A DNA stretch of 64,000 nt from Candidatus Eisenbergiella merdavium (GCA_019119595.1 DWWS01000046.1:1-64000); one strand, 5' to 3'. Shown: positions 41,289 to 52,222, numbered from the stretch's first letter. Notes: generated from the sequence alone by a model not told the origin. Numbers and translations are program-made.

Positions 41289-42254
41289 ATGACTTTGGAA
41301 CAGTTTGTAAATAAGATAAAAAGCGCGGTTGGCGCTTATTTTGGAGACGGGCTTGGGATTACAGCCCAGAAGATCATAAAAAACAACGGCGTTGAGCTGA
41401 CGGGACTGATCTTCATGGAAAAGGAAAGCGATATCGCGGCGACCATCTACCTGGACGGCTACTATGAGGAATACGAAGGGGGAATGCCTTTGAGCGAAAT
41501 CGTGCGCAGGATCATTCAAGCCTATGAGGACCACCGGCCCGAGGGGAAGCTGAAGCTTGATTTTTTCCGGGATTATGAGCAGGTGCGTGCCCGCCTTGCC
41601 TGCAGGCTGGTCAATCTGGAGAAAAACCGCGCACTGCTGGAGCAGGTTCCCCATCAGATATGGCTGGATCTCGCTGTGGTGCCCTGCTGCATCCTGATGG
41701 GAGACGAGCTTGGCTGCGCCTGCATCCTGATCCGCTACAGCCACATGCGGCGCTGGGGCATTGATGAGGAAAGCCTGCTGGAGGAGGCGCGTATAAACAT
41801 GCAGCAGATCCTCAGGCCGGAATGCGAGCCTATGAAGGATTTTCTGTTTGATATGATGCGCCAGGCGGTGGAGGAACAGCTTCCTGAGGCTGAGTCCGGA
41901 ATGGAAGCCGAGCAGGAATATCTGCTGGACCGGGTGGCCGGCATTCTGGCCGGACGGCGGGAGGCGGAAGGCAAGGAAATGTTCATTCTCTCCAATACTC
42001 AGCATTTTTACGGCGCCTCGGTGCTTCTCTATCCGGATGTGCTGAGCCGGCTTATCGGGGAGGCGAAGGGCTTTTTCATCCTGCCAAGCTCCGTCCATGA
42101 GGTTCTCCTGCTTGCGGATACGGGAAAGGAAAGCCGTCGTGCCCTGTACCGGATGGTGAATGAGGTCAATGAACGGAATGTGCCGCCGGAGGAATTTCTT
42201 TCGGACAGCGTCTATTATTTTGACAAAAAAGAGGGAAGGATCCGAATTCTCTAA
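41289..42254 (+). CDS. DUF5688-family protein
   Basis: 321 residues from the ATG at 41289 (AGAGAGGAAG upstream; the open frame reaches back into the terminator). Soluble. Typical DUF5688 blocks are GITAQKIIKNNGVELTGLIF, YYEEYEGGMPLSEIVRRIIQAYED, HQIWLDLAVVPCCIL and, at the end, ILSNTQHFYGASVLLYPDVLSRL followed by LPSSVHEVLLL. The family is common in Lachnospiraceae, often in several copies, and has no assigned function; some resemble phage or element proteins. Confidence 0.85.
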   Translation: MTLEQFVNKIKSAVGAYFGDGLGITAQKIIKNNGVELTGLIFMEKESDIAATIYLDGYYEEYEGGMPLSEIVRRIIQAYEDHRPEGKLKLDFFRDYEQVRARLACRLVNLEKNRALLEQVPHQIWLDLAVVPCCILMGDELGCACILIRYSHMRRWGIDEESLLEEARINMQQILRPECEPMKDFLFDMMRQAVEEQLPEAESGMEAEQEYLLDRVAGILAGRREAEGKEMFILSNTQHFYGASVLLYPDVLSRLIGEAKGFFILPSSVHEVLLLADTGKESRRALYRMVNEVNERNVPPEEFLSDSVYYFDKKEGRIRIL

Positions 42255-42282
42255 GGAGAATGAAACGGATCGGAAAAATGAC

Positions 42283-42308
42283 GGCGGTTCAGGCCTGTCT
42301 GAACCGCC
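42283..42308 (+). terminator. Hairpin after the DUF5688 gene
   Basis: GGCGGTTCAG and CTGAACCGCC form a perfect ten-base stem with a six-base loop, 28 bases after the stop. No T-run, so efficiency is uncertain. Confidence 0.5.
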
Positions 42309-42500
42309 GCCTGAAAAGATAAAGCTTTTTACTTCAGCAAAAGATGAACTTTTTCTTAATTCCGAAAAAGGAGCTGGACATCGGGAGAAAGTTGTGCTAT
42401 TATATGAAACTGTGATGCGCATGTAATAAATGTAATAAAATCGTAATGGTTTTAGAAGCTGTTTCGTGCGCGGTAAAATTTGAATAGGCTTTACAGCTTT

Positions 42501-42572
42501 GCACCCGTAGTCTAATGGATAGAACGGAGGCCTCCGACGCCTTTAATGCAGGTTCGATTCCTGCCGGGTGCA
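42501..42572 (+). tRNA. tRNA-Arg (CCG)
   Basis: A complete cloverleaf of 72 bases: acceptor GCACCCG/CGGGTGC with A73, D-arm GTCTAATGGATAGAAC, anticodon loop CTCCGAC (anticodon CCG) and T-arm GCAGG-TTCGATT-CCTGC. CCA is not encoded. It reads CGG arginine codons. A T-run follows. It sits just upstream of the SH3-domain gene. Confidence 0.95.
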
Positions 42573-42629
42573 TTTTTGTTATTTTGGAGAACCTCCCATG
42601 TGTTTCGTAAAGAAAAGAAGGTGTCATTA

Positions 42630-44048
42630 TTGAGCGAAGAACGCAGGAAAAACGAAGAAAAAAAACCTGACCTGATGGGACAGGATATGAAGGATTTCGA
42701 CGTGCGTGCGGGCAGGCAGAGCCGCCATAATCTTCCCTGGTGGAAGGAGATCGCCCAGATTTTGAGAAGGAATACGAAAAGCCTTGTGATCGTGATCCTC
42801 GCCGCCGTGGTGCTTCTTGGAGCCGGAATTTTCCTGGGAGCCATGATCGGAAGGGGCAATGCGGAGGATCAGACTGCTTCCGGAGAAATGCAGACGGCGG
42901 AAACCGAATCACAGAGCGCGCAGGCGGAGTATGTCCCGCTGGAGGAGAACGCCTATCCTGAGATCAACGCGCTGATCGAGAGGTATTACCAGGCCGCGGC
43001 TGACGGAGATATTGATACGATCAATTCCATCAAGGATTATTCCGAGCAGACGGAGCTTTTGCAGATCCGGGAGAAAAGCGCATATCTTGAGGGATATGAG
43101 GACATTAACTGCTATACCAAGCCGGGACCGGAGGAGAATTCCTATGTGGTATATGCGAGCTATTACGCGAAGTTTAAGGATATTGAACGCACGGTCTGCG
43201 GCCTGAATACCTTTGTGGTATGCCGAAACAGCGATGGAGAATATTATATCCATGACTGCGCCAACGATGAAGCCATGCGGGAATATCGGATCAGCGTCAC
43301 CAAGCAGGACGATGTGGTGGAACTTTTCAACCGGGTGCAGGTAGAATACAACGAAGCTGTGACAGAGGATGAGGAGCTTGCGGTCTTTCTTACGCAGCTT
43401 TCCGAGGAGCTGAAGGCCTCGGTCGGCGATGCTCTTGCCGAGCTGGAGACGGAAGCCGCGGCTGACCAGCAGACGGAGGAAACCGCCGGAGAGACGGAAA
43501 GCGTGGAGACGGCGGAAGCCGGGAATGCAGGAGAAGGCTCTCTTGTTGAAGCTGTGGATGTGGTGAATATCCGCAGCTCCGACAGCGAGACGGCAGATGT
43601 GCTGGGAAAGGCGCAGGTTGGAGATACCTTTACGCTGCTGGAAAGCAGAGAAAACGGCTGGTCAAGGGTGGAATATGACGGCGGAGAGGCCTTCATCAAG
43701 TCGGAGTATCTTGCCGCGGTCGGAGAAAGTGCTTCCGATACGTCTTCTGACGGGGAGGCTTCAGCCGAAGCCCCTGACGCAGACGGGGCGGAAAGCGATA
43801 CGCAGGATGAAGCCCCGGCGGTCGGCGAGGCTTCAGAGGGTGCTGATTTATCGGATGTTCCCAACAGCGGCACCTATCGTCTCACTACGACCGTCAATAT
43901 CAGAAGCGGTGCCAGCGAAAGTGCCGACCGTATTGCGGTTGGATATTCCGGTGATACGGTGGAGATCCTTATGAAGCAGGCAGACGGCTGGACCAAGGTG
44001 CGCTTTAAAGGAGAAACCGGCTACATCAGAACAGATGTGCTCAGATAA
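42630..44048 (+). CDS. Membrane-anchored protein with two SH3b domains
   Basis: 472 residues from a TTG at 42630 (GAAGGTG upstream); no ATG in the early frame has a binding site. A charged cytoplasmic head of about 50 residues, one helix (VIVILAAVVLLGAGIFLGAMI), then an extracellular NTF2-like region (residues about 100-240, EINALIERYYQAAADGDIDTINS). Two bacterial SH3 domains follow (VVNIRSSDSETADVLGKAQ and TVNIRSGASESADRIAV) joined by an Asp/Ser/Glu-rich linker. The SH3b domains should bind peptidoglycan. Substrate and partner unknown. Confidence 0.82.
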   Translation: MSEERRKNEEKKPDLMGQDMKDFDVRAGRQSRHNLPWWKEIAQILRRNTKSLVIVILAAVVLLGAGIFLGAMIGRGNAEDQTASGEMQTAETESQSAQAEYVPLEENAYPEINALIERYYQAAADGDIDTINSIKDYSEQTELLQIREKSAYLEGYEDINCYTKPGPEENSYVVYASYYAKFKDIERTVCGLNTFVVCRNSDGEYYIHDCANDEAMREYRISVTKQDDVVELFNRVQVEYNEAVTEDEELAVFLTQLSEELKASVGDALAELETEAAADQQTEETAGETESVETAEAGNAGEGSLVEAVDVVNIRSSDSETADVLGKAQVGDTFTLLESRENGWSRVEYDGGEAFIKSEYLAAVGESASDTSSDGEASAEAPDADGAESDTQDEAPAVGEASEGADLSDVPNSGTYRLTTTVNIRSGASESADRIAVGYSGDTVEILMKQADGWTKVRFKGETGYIRTDVLR

Positions 44049-44160
44049 CGGTACAGATAACGGCTGGCTCAGGTGACGTCCGGCCTGCGGCGTGAAAAAC
44101 GGCGTCTGAGGCGCCGGTTGGGGTAAATTTTAAAGCTGAAATCAGAATAGGAGTCTCCTG

Positions 44161-44207
44161 CCGGGGGAATGCTTACGATAGAAAGAAGCATTCCCCCGGT
44201 TTTTTTG
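44161..44207 (+). terminator. Terminator of the SH3-domain gene
   Basis: CCGGGGGAATGCTT (44161-44174) and AAGCATTCCCCCGG (44186-44199) form a perfect 14-base stem, followed by TTTTTTT. Confidence 0.92.
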
Positions 44208-44253
44208 TGGTGCGCCTGGCGGCGCATGTTTCTTTGGAGAGGAGACGAAGAAG

Positions 44254-44691
44254 ATGACAATGAAAGGTGATGATGCGGCCCTTTTCAGGGAAATACAAAA
44301 GAGCGCCCAGAAAGGGATGCGGGTGATCGAAACTGTTCTGCCCAAGGTGGCGGACGAATCCTTTTCTCTTTATCTGAACGGAAAGGAGCTGCAGTATTCG
44401 CAGATCAACGACAGGGTGAGGCAGGAAATGCTGAAGGAAAAGCAGGAAGGATACCGGACGGGAGCGGTCGCGGAGCTTACGCTTAAGGGAAGCGTGCATG
44501 CGGGGACCCTTTTTGACACCAGCGTAAGCCGCCTGGCCCGCCTTATGATCCGGGAAAGCAACAGGGAGCTGACCGACATGTGGAGGACGATGAACCACCA
44601 TGAAAACGCGGGCGGACTGAGCAGGCAGCTAGCGGAGGAGTTCCTGGATTTTGAACAGAAAACCATTACGGAGCTGAAAAAATACCTGTAG
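44254..44691 (+). CDS. Hypothetical helical protein
   Basis: 145 residues, soluble, predicted mostly alpha-helical (GMRVIETVLPKVADESFSLYL, RVRQEMLKEKQEGYRTG, LARLMIRESNRELTDMWRTM, LAEEFLDFEQKTITELKKYL). The helices and histidine pair (MNHHENAG) give it the look of a four-helix bundle, but I do not recognise the family. GGAGAGGAGACGAAG precedes the start. It stands alone between two terminators. Confidence 0.65.
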   Translation: MTMKGDDAALFREIQKSAQKGMRVIETVLPKVADESFSLYLNGKELQYSQINDRVRQEMLKEKQEGYRTGAVAELTLKGSVHAGTLFDTSVSRLARLMIRESNRELTDMWRTMNHHENAGGLSRQLAEEFLDFEQKTITELKKYL

Positions 44692-44725
44692 AAAAAGCTT
44701 GATTGTGATAAAACTTTAAAACTTT

Positions 44726-44763
44726 GCCGTGATGAACAAAGAAAAGCTTGCATCACGGCTTTT
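44726..44763 (+). terminator. Terminator overlapping the gdhA promoter
   Basis: GCCGTGATG (44726-44734) and CATCACGGC (44751-44759) followed by TTTT. Its right arm overlaps the -35 of gdhA. Confidence 0.7.
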
Positions 44764-44776
44764 CCCATTATATAAT
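44748..44776 (+). promoter_or_regulatory. Promoter of gdhA
   Basis: TTGCAT (44748-44753) and TATAAT (44771-44776) with a 17-base spacer. Confidence 0.65.
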
Positions 44777-44800
44777 AAAAAACGGTCAAAGGAGTCTGAA

Positions 44801-44833
44801 AGCCCGGAACGGCTTTAGGTTCCGGGCTTTTTA
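44801..44833 (+). terminator. Attenuator-like terminator in the gdhA leader
   Basis: AGCCCGGAAC (44801-44810) and GTTCCGGGCT (44819-44828) form a perfect ten-base stem, followed by TTTTA. It lies about 18 bases after the expected transcription start and 44 bases before gdhA. Confidence 0.7.
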
Positions 44834-44837
44834 CTGA

Positions 44838-46211
<1,374 letters not shown>

Positions 46212-46250
46212 GAAAAATATTGGGAAAAGCAAATAGGCAAATAGGATCAA

Positions 46251-46298
46251 GAAAGGGCGCGGCGGCTGAAAACAGCCTGGCTGCGTCCTTTCATTTTT
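46251..46298 (+). terminator. Terminator of gdhA
   Basis: GAAAGGGCGCGGCGGCTG (46251-46268) pairs with CAGCCTGGCTGCGTCCTTTC (46273-46292) with a small internal mismatch, followed by ATTTTT. Confidence 0.8.
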
Positions 46299-46314
46299 CA
46301 AGAGGTAAATTGGA

Positions 46315-46353
46315 AAAACGGGGAAAAGTAGGGCTACTTTTCTTCCCCGTTTT
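46315..46353. terminator. Second hairpin before the AI-2E transporter gene
   Basis: AACGGGGAAAAGTAG and CTACTTTTCTTCCCCGTT pair with a bulge, followed by TTATGG. It lies about 50 bases before the next gene, so it may be a leader structure rather than a second terminator. Confidence 0.45.
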
Positions 46354-46403
46354 ATGGTAAGATGATTGCATTGGCAGTTATCCGGAAAGGAGTAGAAGAG
46401 GAA

Positions 46404-47528
46404 ATGCAGAAAAGAAGGACGGAAAAAGCCATAATCATCTATATTTGTCTCGCGGCGTTCCTGATCCTGTGTATCGTGAAGTTTGACGCGATCCTTGCGG
46501 GCGTATCGAGTCTCTGGAACGTCATGTTTCCGCTGATCCTGGGCGTAGGGATGGCCTATGTCCTGAACATTGTGCTGGTACGGGTGGAGCGGTTATATTT
46601 TCCGCGTTCGCAGAACCGTTTTGTGAAGAAGACCCGCCGCAGCGTCGGCATCGTCGTTTCCATTCTTCTGGTGATCGCTCTGTTCGCCCTGATCGGCCGG
46701 CTGGTGATTCCGGAGCTTGGCAAGACCTTCGGCGTGATAGGCAGCAGCATTCCGGTGGTTCTCGACACCGCCGCGGCATGGCTGGAAAATAACGGAACGT
46801 TCAACGCATCTGAATATTTAAGCGGCATCGACTGGAACAACGTTATGGATAAGGTTGTGAATGTCGCCCGGTCCGGGATCGGCAGCATCGTGAATTCGAC
46901 CATCAGCGTGGTCGGAAGCGTGGTGGGCGGCGTGATCAATTTCTTCATCGGCCTGATCTTCGGCGTCTATATCCTGGTGGGAAAGGAACGGCTCAGCTCG
47001 CAGGCAAAACGGATCCTGCGCGCATATCTGAAGGAGAGAAACGTTGAGCGGATCAGAAAAGTGATAAAAACTGCTGACGAAACCTTTTCCAGCTTCATCG
47101 TCGGACAGTGTACGGAAGCCGTCATCCTGGGAACCCTCTGCGCGGTGGGTATGCTGATCTTTGACTTTCCCTATGCGGTGATGATCGGCTCCTTTATCGG
47201 GGTGACCGCCCTGATCCCCATTGTGGGAGCCTATCTGGGAGCATCCGTCGGAGCATTTATGATCGTGACCGTCGATCCGTTGAAAGCGCTTCTTTTCATT
47301 GTTTTTATCATCGTTCTGCAGCAGCTTGAGGGAAATCTGATCTATCCGAGGGTGGTCGGTTCCTCCATCGGACTTCCCGGCATCTGGGTGCTCGCGGCCG
47401 TGACGGTGGGCGGCGGCCTGCTTGGGATCGGAGGCATGCTCCTTGGCGTCCCGCTTGCGGCTACTGTCTATAAGCTGATCAGAAGCGATGTGAATGAACG
47501 GAACAGGAGAAAGGAAGGCGGAGAATGA
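46404..47528 (+). CDS. AI-2E family transporter
   Basis: 374 residues from the ATG at 46404 (GGAGTAGAAGAGG upstream). Seven to eight membrane helices. Family blocks are PLILGVGMAYVLNIVLVRVERL, the long amphipathic middle part, SFIGVTALIPIVGAYLGASVGAF and IVLQQLEGNLIYPRVVGSSIGLPGIWVL near the end. The family includes TqsA and proton or sodium antiporters; AI-2 export should not be assumed. The stop overlaps the cls start. Confidence 0.9.
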   Translation: MQKRRTEKAIIIYICLAAFLILCIVKFDAILAGVSSLWNVMFPLILGVGMAYVLNIVLVRVERLYFPRSQNRFVKKTRRSVGIVVSILLVIALFALIGRLVIPELGKTFGVIGSSIPVVLDTAAAWLENNGTFNASEYLSGIDWNNVMDKVVNVARSGIGSIVNSTISVVGSVVGGVINFFIGLIFGVYILVGKERLSSQAKRILRAYLKERNVERIRKVIKTADETFSSFIVGQCTEAVILGTLCAVGMLIFDFPYAVMIGSFIGVTALIPIVGAYLGASVGAFMIVTVDPLKALLFIVFIIVLQQLEGNLIYPRVVGSSIGLPGIWVLAAVTVGGGLLGIGGMLLGVPLAATVYKLIRSDVNERNRRKEGGE

Positions 47529-49060
47529 AGGACCAGTACAAAAGACTGGCGATGAACCGGGTGATCATCACGGTTCTGCTCATACTGCTGCAGGTCGTGT
47601 GGTTCGTGTTTGCTCTGGTAAAGCTGACGGAATATGTGAGCTGGATCACCACGGTTTTCACCGTTCTCAGCATCATCATGGTGCTGTATATCATAGGAAA
47701 GGACGATAATTCCGCATATAAGATCGGCTGGATCGTGCTGATCATGGTGCTTCCGCTTTTCGGCGGTCTGTTCTATCTGTTTTATGGGGACAAAAAGCCG
47801 TCGAGGAAGATGCGGCGGAGACTGAGCGCGCAGCATGAGCAGTACAGAAAATATCTGACGGAGGCGGGGGCTTCCTCTGTCCGTGCGCAGGAGGAGTACC
47901 CGAGAGCGGCAGGCAGCTTCCGATATGTGCAGAAGGTGAGTGATTTTCCCGCCTATACCAATACAAGGGTAAAATATTATCCGTCCGGTGAGGAAATGTT
48001 CACCGATATGATCGAGGACCTGAAAAGCGCCAGACATTATATTTTCCTGGAGTATTTTATCGTTTCAGAAGGGAAGATGTGGGAAACCATTCTGGAGATC
48101 CTGAAAAAAAAGGCGGCCGAGGGCGTGGATGTACGGATGATCTACGACGATATGGGCTGCGTGGCGCTTCTTCCGGGAGGCTACAGCGAGTGGCTGGAAA
48201 AGGCGGGCATCAAGTGCATGGCCTTCAATCCGGTCATCCCCTTTTTCTCCCTGGTGATGAACAACCGGGATCACAGAAAGATCCTGGACATCGACGGGCA
48301 CACCGCCTATACCGGTGGCATCAACCTGGCGGATGAGTATATCAATGAGATCGTCCGCTTCGGCTACTGGAAGGATACGGGTGTGCGCCTTGAGGGAGAG
48401 GGCGTCTGGAGCTTTACCGTGATGTTTCTGGAAATGTGGAACGCCTTCCGGAAGGAGGATGCGGATCTGGAGCGCTTCCGGCCGCACGTTTACCATCCGG
48501 AACCCTTCACGGGGGCCGGGCTTGTCCAGCCCTATACGGATTCCCCGCTGGATAACGAGACCATTGCGGAAAACGTTTATCTGGACATTCTCCATCAGGC
48601 AAAAAAATATGTTTATATCTTCACACCCTATCTGATCGTGGACGATGTGATGCGAAACGCTCTCTGCCAGGCGGCGAAGAGAGGCGTGGACATCCGGATC
48701 GTGACGCCGGGGATTCCGGACAAGCCCATGATCTTCCGCCTGACGCGTTCCAACTATGCGCCGCTTCTGCGCGCGGGGATCCGGATCTATGAATATACCC
48801 CCGGCTTCATCCATGCGAAAAGCTATATCTGCGACGATGAGTTCGGCGTGGTGGGAAGCGTGAACATGGATTTCCGAAGTCTGTACCTGCATTTTGAGTG
48901 CGGAACGCTTCTGTACCGGACGGAGGGGCTGAAGGAGCTGAAGGAGGACAGCGTCAGGACCATCGGGCAGAGCAGGGAGATCACGCTGAAGGACTGCAAG
49001 AAGGGAATCATCGGCGGCCTGTTCGATTCCGTGCTGCGGGTGTTCGCTCCCCTCTGCTAA
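47525..49060 (+). CDS. cls: Cardiolipin synthase
   Basis: 511 residues. Two N-terminal membrane helices precede a PLDc_N segment and two phospholipase D domains. The HKD motifs are HRKILDID in the first domain and HAKSYICD in the second, each followed by the GG/GS turn. It joins two phosphatidylglycerols into cardiolipin and glycerol at the membrane. Coupled to the transporter upstream by a four-base overlap. Length is normal. Works downstream of cdsA and pgsA. Confidence 0.95.
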   Translation: MKDQYKRLAMNRVIITVLLILLQVVWFVFALVKLTEYVSWITTVFTVLSIIMVLYIIGKDDNSAYKIGWIVLIMVLPLFGGLFYLFYGDKKPSRKMRRRLSAQHEQYRKYLTEAGASSVRAQEEYPRAAGSFRYVQKVSDFPAYTNTRVKYYPSGEEMFTDMIEDLKSARHYIFLEYFIVSEGKMWETILEILKKKAAEGVDVRMIYDDMGCVALLPGGYSEWLEKAGIKCMAFNPVIPFFSLVMNNRDHRKILDIDGHTAYTGGINLADEYINEIVRFGYWKDTGVRLEGEGVWSFTVMFLEMWNAFRKEDADLERFRPHVYHPEPFTGAGLVQPYTDSPLDNETIAENVYLDILHQAKKYVYIFTPYLIVDDVMRNALCQAAKRGVDIRIVTPGIPDKPMIFRLTRSNYAPLLRAGIRIYEYTPGFIHAKSYICDDEFGVVGSVNMDFRSLYLHFECGTLLYRTEGLKELKEDSVRTIGQSREITLKDCKKGIIGGLFDSVLRVFAPLC

Positions 49061-49065
49061 GAACG

Positions 49066-49094
49066 TTGACAAGAAAAATGATTGTATTTATAAT
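49066..49094 (+). promoter_or_regulatory. Sigma-A-type promoter of alaS
   Basis: Consensus TTGACA (49066-49071) and TATAAT (49089-49094), 17-base spacer, five bases after the cls stop. The leader is only about 30 bases, so there is no T-box. Confidence 0.85.
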
Positions 49095-49129
49095 AGGATA
49101 GATTGAGGCAATTTTTGGAGGAAACAGAC

Positions 49130-51769
49130 GTGGAAAAATACGGTGTAAATGAATTGAGGAAGATGTTCCTGGAGTTTTTTGAGAGCAAGGGACATCTGGC
49201 GATGAAGAGCTTTTCCCTGGTGCCGCACAATGACAACAGCCTTCTGCTGATCAACTCCGGCATGGCGCCCTTAAAGCCCTACTTTACGGGACAGGAGATC
49301 CCGCCCAGAAGAAGGGTCACCACCTGCCAGAAGTGCATCCGCACGGGCGATATTGAGAATATCGGCAAGACGGACAGGCACGGAACCTTTTTTGAGATGC
49401 TGGGCAATTTCTCCTTTGGAGATTATTTCAAGCATGAAGCGATCGCCTGGTGCTGGGAGTTTTTGACCCAGGTGGTGGGACTGGACCCGGACAGGCTGTA
49501 TCCGTCCGTATATCTGGACGACGACGAGGCCTTCGACATCTGGAATAAGGAGATCGGCATCGCGCCCGAGCGCATTTTCCGTTTCGGGAAGGAAGACAAT
49601 TTCTGGGAGCACGGCTCCGGCCCCTGCGGCCCCTGCTCCGAGGTTTACTATGACCGCGGCGAGAAATACGGCTGCGGAAAGCCTGGCTGTACGGTGGGCT
49701 GTGACTGCGACCGCTACATCGAGGTCTGGAACAACGTGTTCACCCAGTTCGATAACGACGGACACGGCAATTATTCCGAGCTGAGCCAGAAGAACATCGA
49801 CACGGGCATGGGCTTGGAGCGCCTTGCCACCGTTGTGCAGGATGTGGACTCCATTTTTGATGTGGACACCATCCAGGCGCTCAGAAACCGGGTCTGCAAG
49901 CTGGCAGGCAAAGCCTATAAGGAAAAGCATGAGTGGGACGTTTCCATCCGCATCGTGACGGATCATATCCGTTCCGCCACCTTCATGATCTCTGACGGCA
50001 TCATGCCCTCCAACGAGGGAAGGGGCTATGTGCTGCGCCGCATCATCCGCCGTGCCTCACGCCATGGCAGGCTTCTTGGCATCGAAGGGGAATTCCTTTC
50101 CAACCTGAGCCATACTGTGATCGAGGGAAGCCGCGACGGCTATCCGGAGCTGGAGGAGAAAAAGGAATTTATCTTCAAGGTTCTCTCCCAGGAGGAGGAC
50201 AAATTCAACCGAACCATCGACCAGGGACTGGGTATCCTTGCCGAGCTGTCGGAGCAGATGGCGAAGGAGGGAAAGACGCAGCTTTCCGGCAAAGAGGCGT
50301 TCCGGCTGTATGATACCTACGGCTTCCCGCTGGATCTGACCATGGAGATCCTGGAGGAAAAGGGCTTCTGTGTGGACGAGGAGGGCTTTGCCGCCTGCAT
50401 GAAGGAGCAGAAGGAAAAGGCGCGCGCCGCGAGAAAGGTGACCAACTATATGGGAGCCGATGCGACGGTTTACGAGCAGATCGATCCCGCCATCACCTCC
50501 GAATTTGTGGGCTATGACAGGCTTTCCTGGACGTCTCCCATCATCGCGATGACCACGGAGGACGAGGTGGTTCAGGCGCTGACAGACGGAGAGAGCGGAA
50601 CCGTCATCGTGGAGCAGACCCCCTTCTACGGCACCATGGGCGGCCAGTGCGGCGATACGGGCGTGATCCGGACCGCAGAGGGTGAATTTGAGGTGCAGGA
50701 CACCATCCATCTGCTCGGCGGGAAGATCGGCCATGTGGGAAGGATGACGAAGGGCATGCTGCGCATGGGCGACCAGGCGGAGCTTGCGGTGGACGCCGCG
50801 AAGCGGGCGGATACCTGCAAGAACCACAGCGCCACCCACCTGCTGCAGAAGGCGCTGCGCACGGTGCTTGGCTCCCACGTGGAGCAGGCCGGTTCCTACG
50901 TGGATCCGAACCGTCTGCGCTTTGACTTCAGCCATTTCTCCGCATTGACGCAGGAGGAGCTGGAGAAGGTGGAAAAGATCGTGAATGAGGAGATCGCCGC
51001 CCACCTTCCTGTTGAGACGAAGCTCATGACCCTTGAGGAAGCGAAGAAGACGGGCGCGATGGCTCTGTTTGGAGAAAAGTACGGCGACCAGGTGCGCGTG
51101 GTCCGGATGGGAGATTTTTCCACCGAGCTGTGCGGCGGAACCCATGTTTCCAATACGGGCGATATCTCCGTGTTTAAGATCCTTTCCGAAAACGGCGTTG
51201 CCGCCGGCGTCAGAAGGATCGAGGCTCTGACCGGCCCCGGCGTGTTTGCCTGGTACAGACAGCAGGAGAGCCTGCTGGAGGAAGCGGCGAAGATCGTGAA
51301 GGCCACCCCCGCGACCCTGACGGAGAAGCTGGAGCATCTGATGGCTGAGGTGAAGCGCCTGAACGCGGAGAATGAATCCTTAAAGAGCAAAGCGGCGAAA
51401 GAAGCCCTTGGCGACGTGATGGATCAGGTGCAGGAAGTGAAGGGCGTGAAGCTGATCGCGGCCCGGGCCGACGGCGTGGACATGAACGGCTTGAGAGAGC
51501 TGGGCGACCAGCTGAAGGAAAAGCTTGCGGAGGGCGTGATCGTGCTGGCGTCTGAACAGGACGGCAGGGTGAACCTGGTGGCGATGGCCACGGACGGCGC
51601 GATGAAGAACGGCGCTCATGCGGGCAATCTGATCAAAGGAATTGCCGCTCTCGTCGGCGGAGGCGGAGGCGGAAGACCCAACATGGCCCAGGCCGGCGGA
51701 AAGAACCCGGCGGGGATCGATGCGGCGCTGAAGGAGGCTGCTGCGGTTCTGGAAGGACAGATAAAATAG
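49130..51769 (+). CDS. alaS: Alanyl-tRNA synthetase
   Basis: 879 residues from a GTG at 49130 (GGAGG nine bases upstream); the TTG at 49103 precedes the binding site. Class II aminoacylation domain (FLEFFESKGH, TTCQKCIRTGDIENIG, RRIIRRASRHGRLLG), editing domain with zinc ligands HSATHLLQ and CGGTHV, and a C-terminal domain ending in the glycine-rich GGGGGGRPNMAQAGGKNP. It charges tRNA-Ala and removes mischarged Ser and Gly. Confidence 0.97.
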   Translation: MEKYGVNELRKMFLEFFESKGHLAMKSFSLVPHNDNSLLLINSGMAPLKPYFTGQEIPPRRRVTTCQKCIRTGDIENIGKTDRHGTFFEMLGNFSFGDYFKHEAIAWCWEFLTQVVGLDPDRLYPSVYLDDDEAFDIWNKEIGIAPERIFRFGKEDNFWEHGSGPCGPCSEVYYDRGEKYGCGKPGCTVGCDCDRYIEVWNNVFTQFDNDGHGNYSELSQKNIDTGMGLERLATVVQDVDSIFDVDTIQALRNRVCKLAGKAYKEKHEWDVSIRIVTDHIRSATFMISDGIMPSNEGRGYVLRRIIRRASRHGRLLGIEGEFLSNLSHTVIEGSRDGYPELEEKKEFIFKVLSQEEDKFNRTIDQGLGILAELSEQMAKEGKTQLSGKEAFRLYDTYGFPLDLTMEILEEKGFCVDEEGFAACMKEQKEKARAARKVTNYMGADATVYEQIDPAITSEFVGYDRLSWTSPIIAMTTEDEVVQALTDGESGTVIVEQTPFYGTMGGQCGDTGVIRTAEGEFEVQDTIHLLGGKIGHVGRMTKGMLRMGDQAELAVDAAKRADTCKNHSATHLLQKALRTVLGSHVEQAGSYVDPNRLRFDFSHFSALTQEELEKVEKIVNEEIAAHLPVETKLMTLEEAKKTGAMALFGEKYGDQVRVVRMGDFSTELCGGTHVSNTGDISVFKILSENGVAAGVRRIEALTGPGVFAWYRQQESLLEEAAKIVKATPATLTEKLEHLMAEVKRLNAENESLKSKAAKEALGDVMDQVQEVKGVKLIAARADGVDMNGLRELGDQLKEKLAEGVIVLASEQDGRVNLVAMATDGAMKNGAHAGNLIKGIAALVGGGGGGRPNMAQAGGKNPAGIDAALKEAAAVLEGQIK

Positions 51770-51807
51770 ACGGCCGGATCAGGAGGCCAAATCCTGCAAA
51801 AAAAGTC

Positions 51808-51835
51808 TTGACGTTGGGTCATTTTTTGGTATAAT
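51808..51835 (+). promoter_or_regulatory. Promoter of rpsU
   Basis: TTGACG (51808-51813) and TATAAT (51830-51835) with a 16-base spacer, 98 bases before rpsU. Confidence 0.7.
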
Positions 51836-51932
51836 AATGGATGTGCATAAGCGTGCCGCATGGTATGGCTATGCACTAAAAACCCAATCAGTCAAGAACT
51901 TGAAGGGACTGAAGGGAGGTCAGGTGTGAGCT

Positions 51933-52109
51933 ATGTCTAATATTATCGTAAAAGAAAATGAGACTTTGGACAGCGCGCTTCGTCGTTTTAAAAGAAGCTG
52001 TGCGAAGGCTGGTATTCAGCAGGAGATTCGCAAGAGAGAGCATTACGAGAAGCCCAGCGTAAGACGTAAGAAAAAGTCTGAAGCTGCTCGTAAGCGTAAA
52101 TACAACTAA
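51933..52109 (+). CDS. rpsU: Ribosomal protein S21
   Basis: 58 residues, too short for many gene finders: [26 protein letters not shown], then a strongly basic tail ([18 protein letters not shown]). S21 belongs to the 30S subunit and helps initiation. GGGAGGTCAGG lies upstream with a rather long spacer. It has its own promoter and terminator. Confidence 0.95.
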   Translation: MSNIIVKENETLDSALRRFKRSCAKAGIQQEIRKREHYEKPSVRRKKKSEAARKRKYN

Positions 52110-52150
52110 TCCGATAATCGGATTGCGTTGTTTGTACAGATGTAAGGCCG

Positions 52151-52190
52151 GCCGGCGGGACGTATGTCCCTGCCGGCTGTTTGTGTTTTC
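52151..52190 (+). terminator. Terminator of rpsU
   Basis: GCCGGCGGGAC (52151-52161) pairs with GTCCCTGCCGGC (52166-52176, one bulge), followed by TGTTTGTGTTTT. Confidence 0.75.
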
Positions 52191-52193
52191 CGA

Positions 52194-52222
52194 TGGACAA
52201 TGGAGATGGGGGATGTTATACT
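52194..52222 (+). promoter_or_regulatory. Promoter of the wall-binding protein gene
   Basis: TGGACA (52194-52199) and TATACT (52217-52222), 17-base spacer. Confidence 0.5.

Noticed and set aside
49095..49130. T-box riboswitch upstream of alaS
   Set aside because: The leader between promoter and start is only about 30 bases, far too short.
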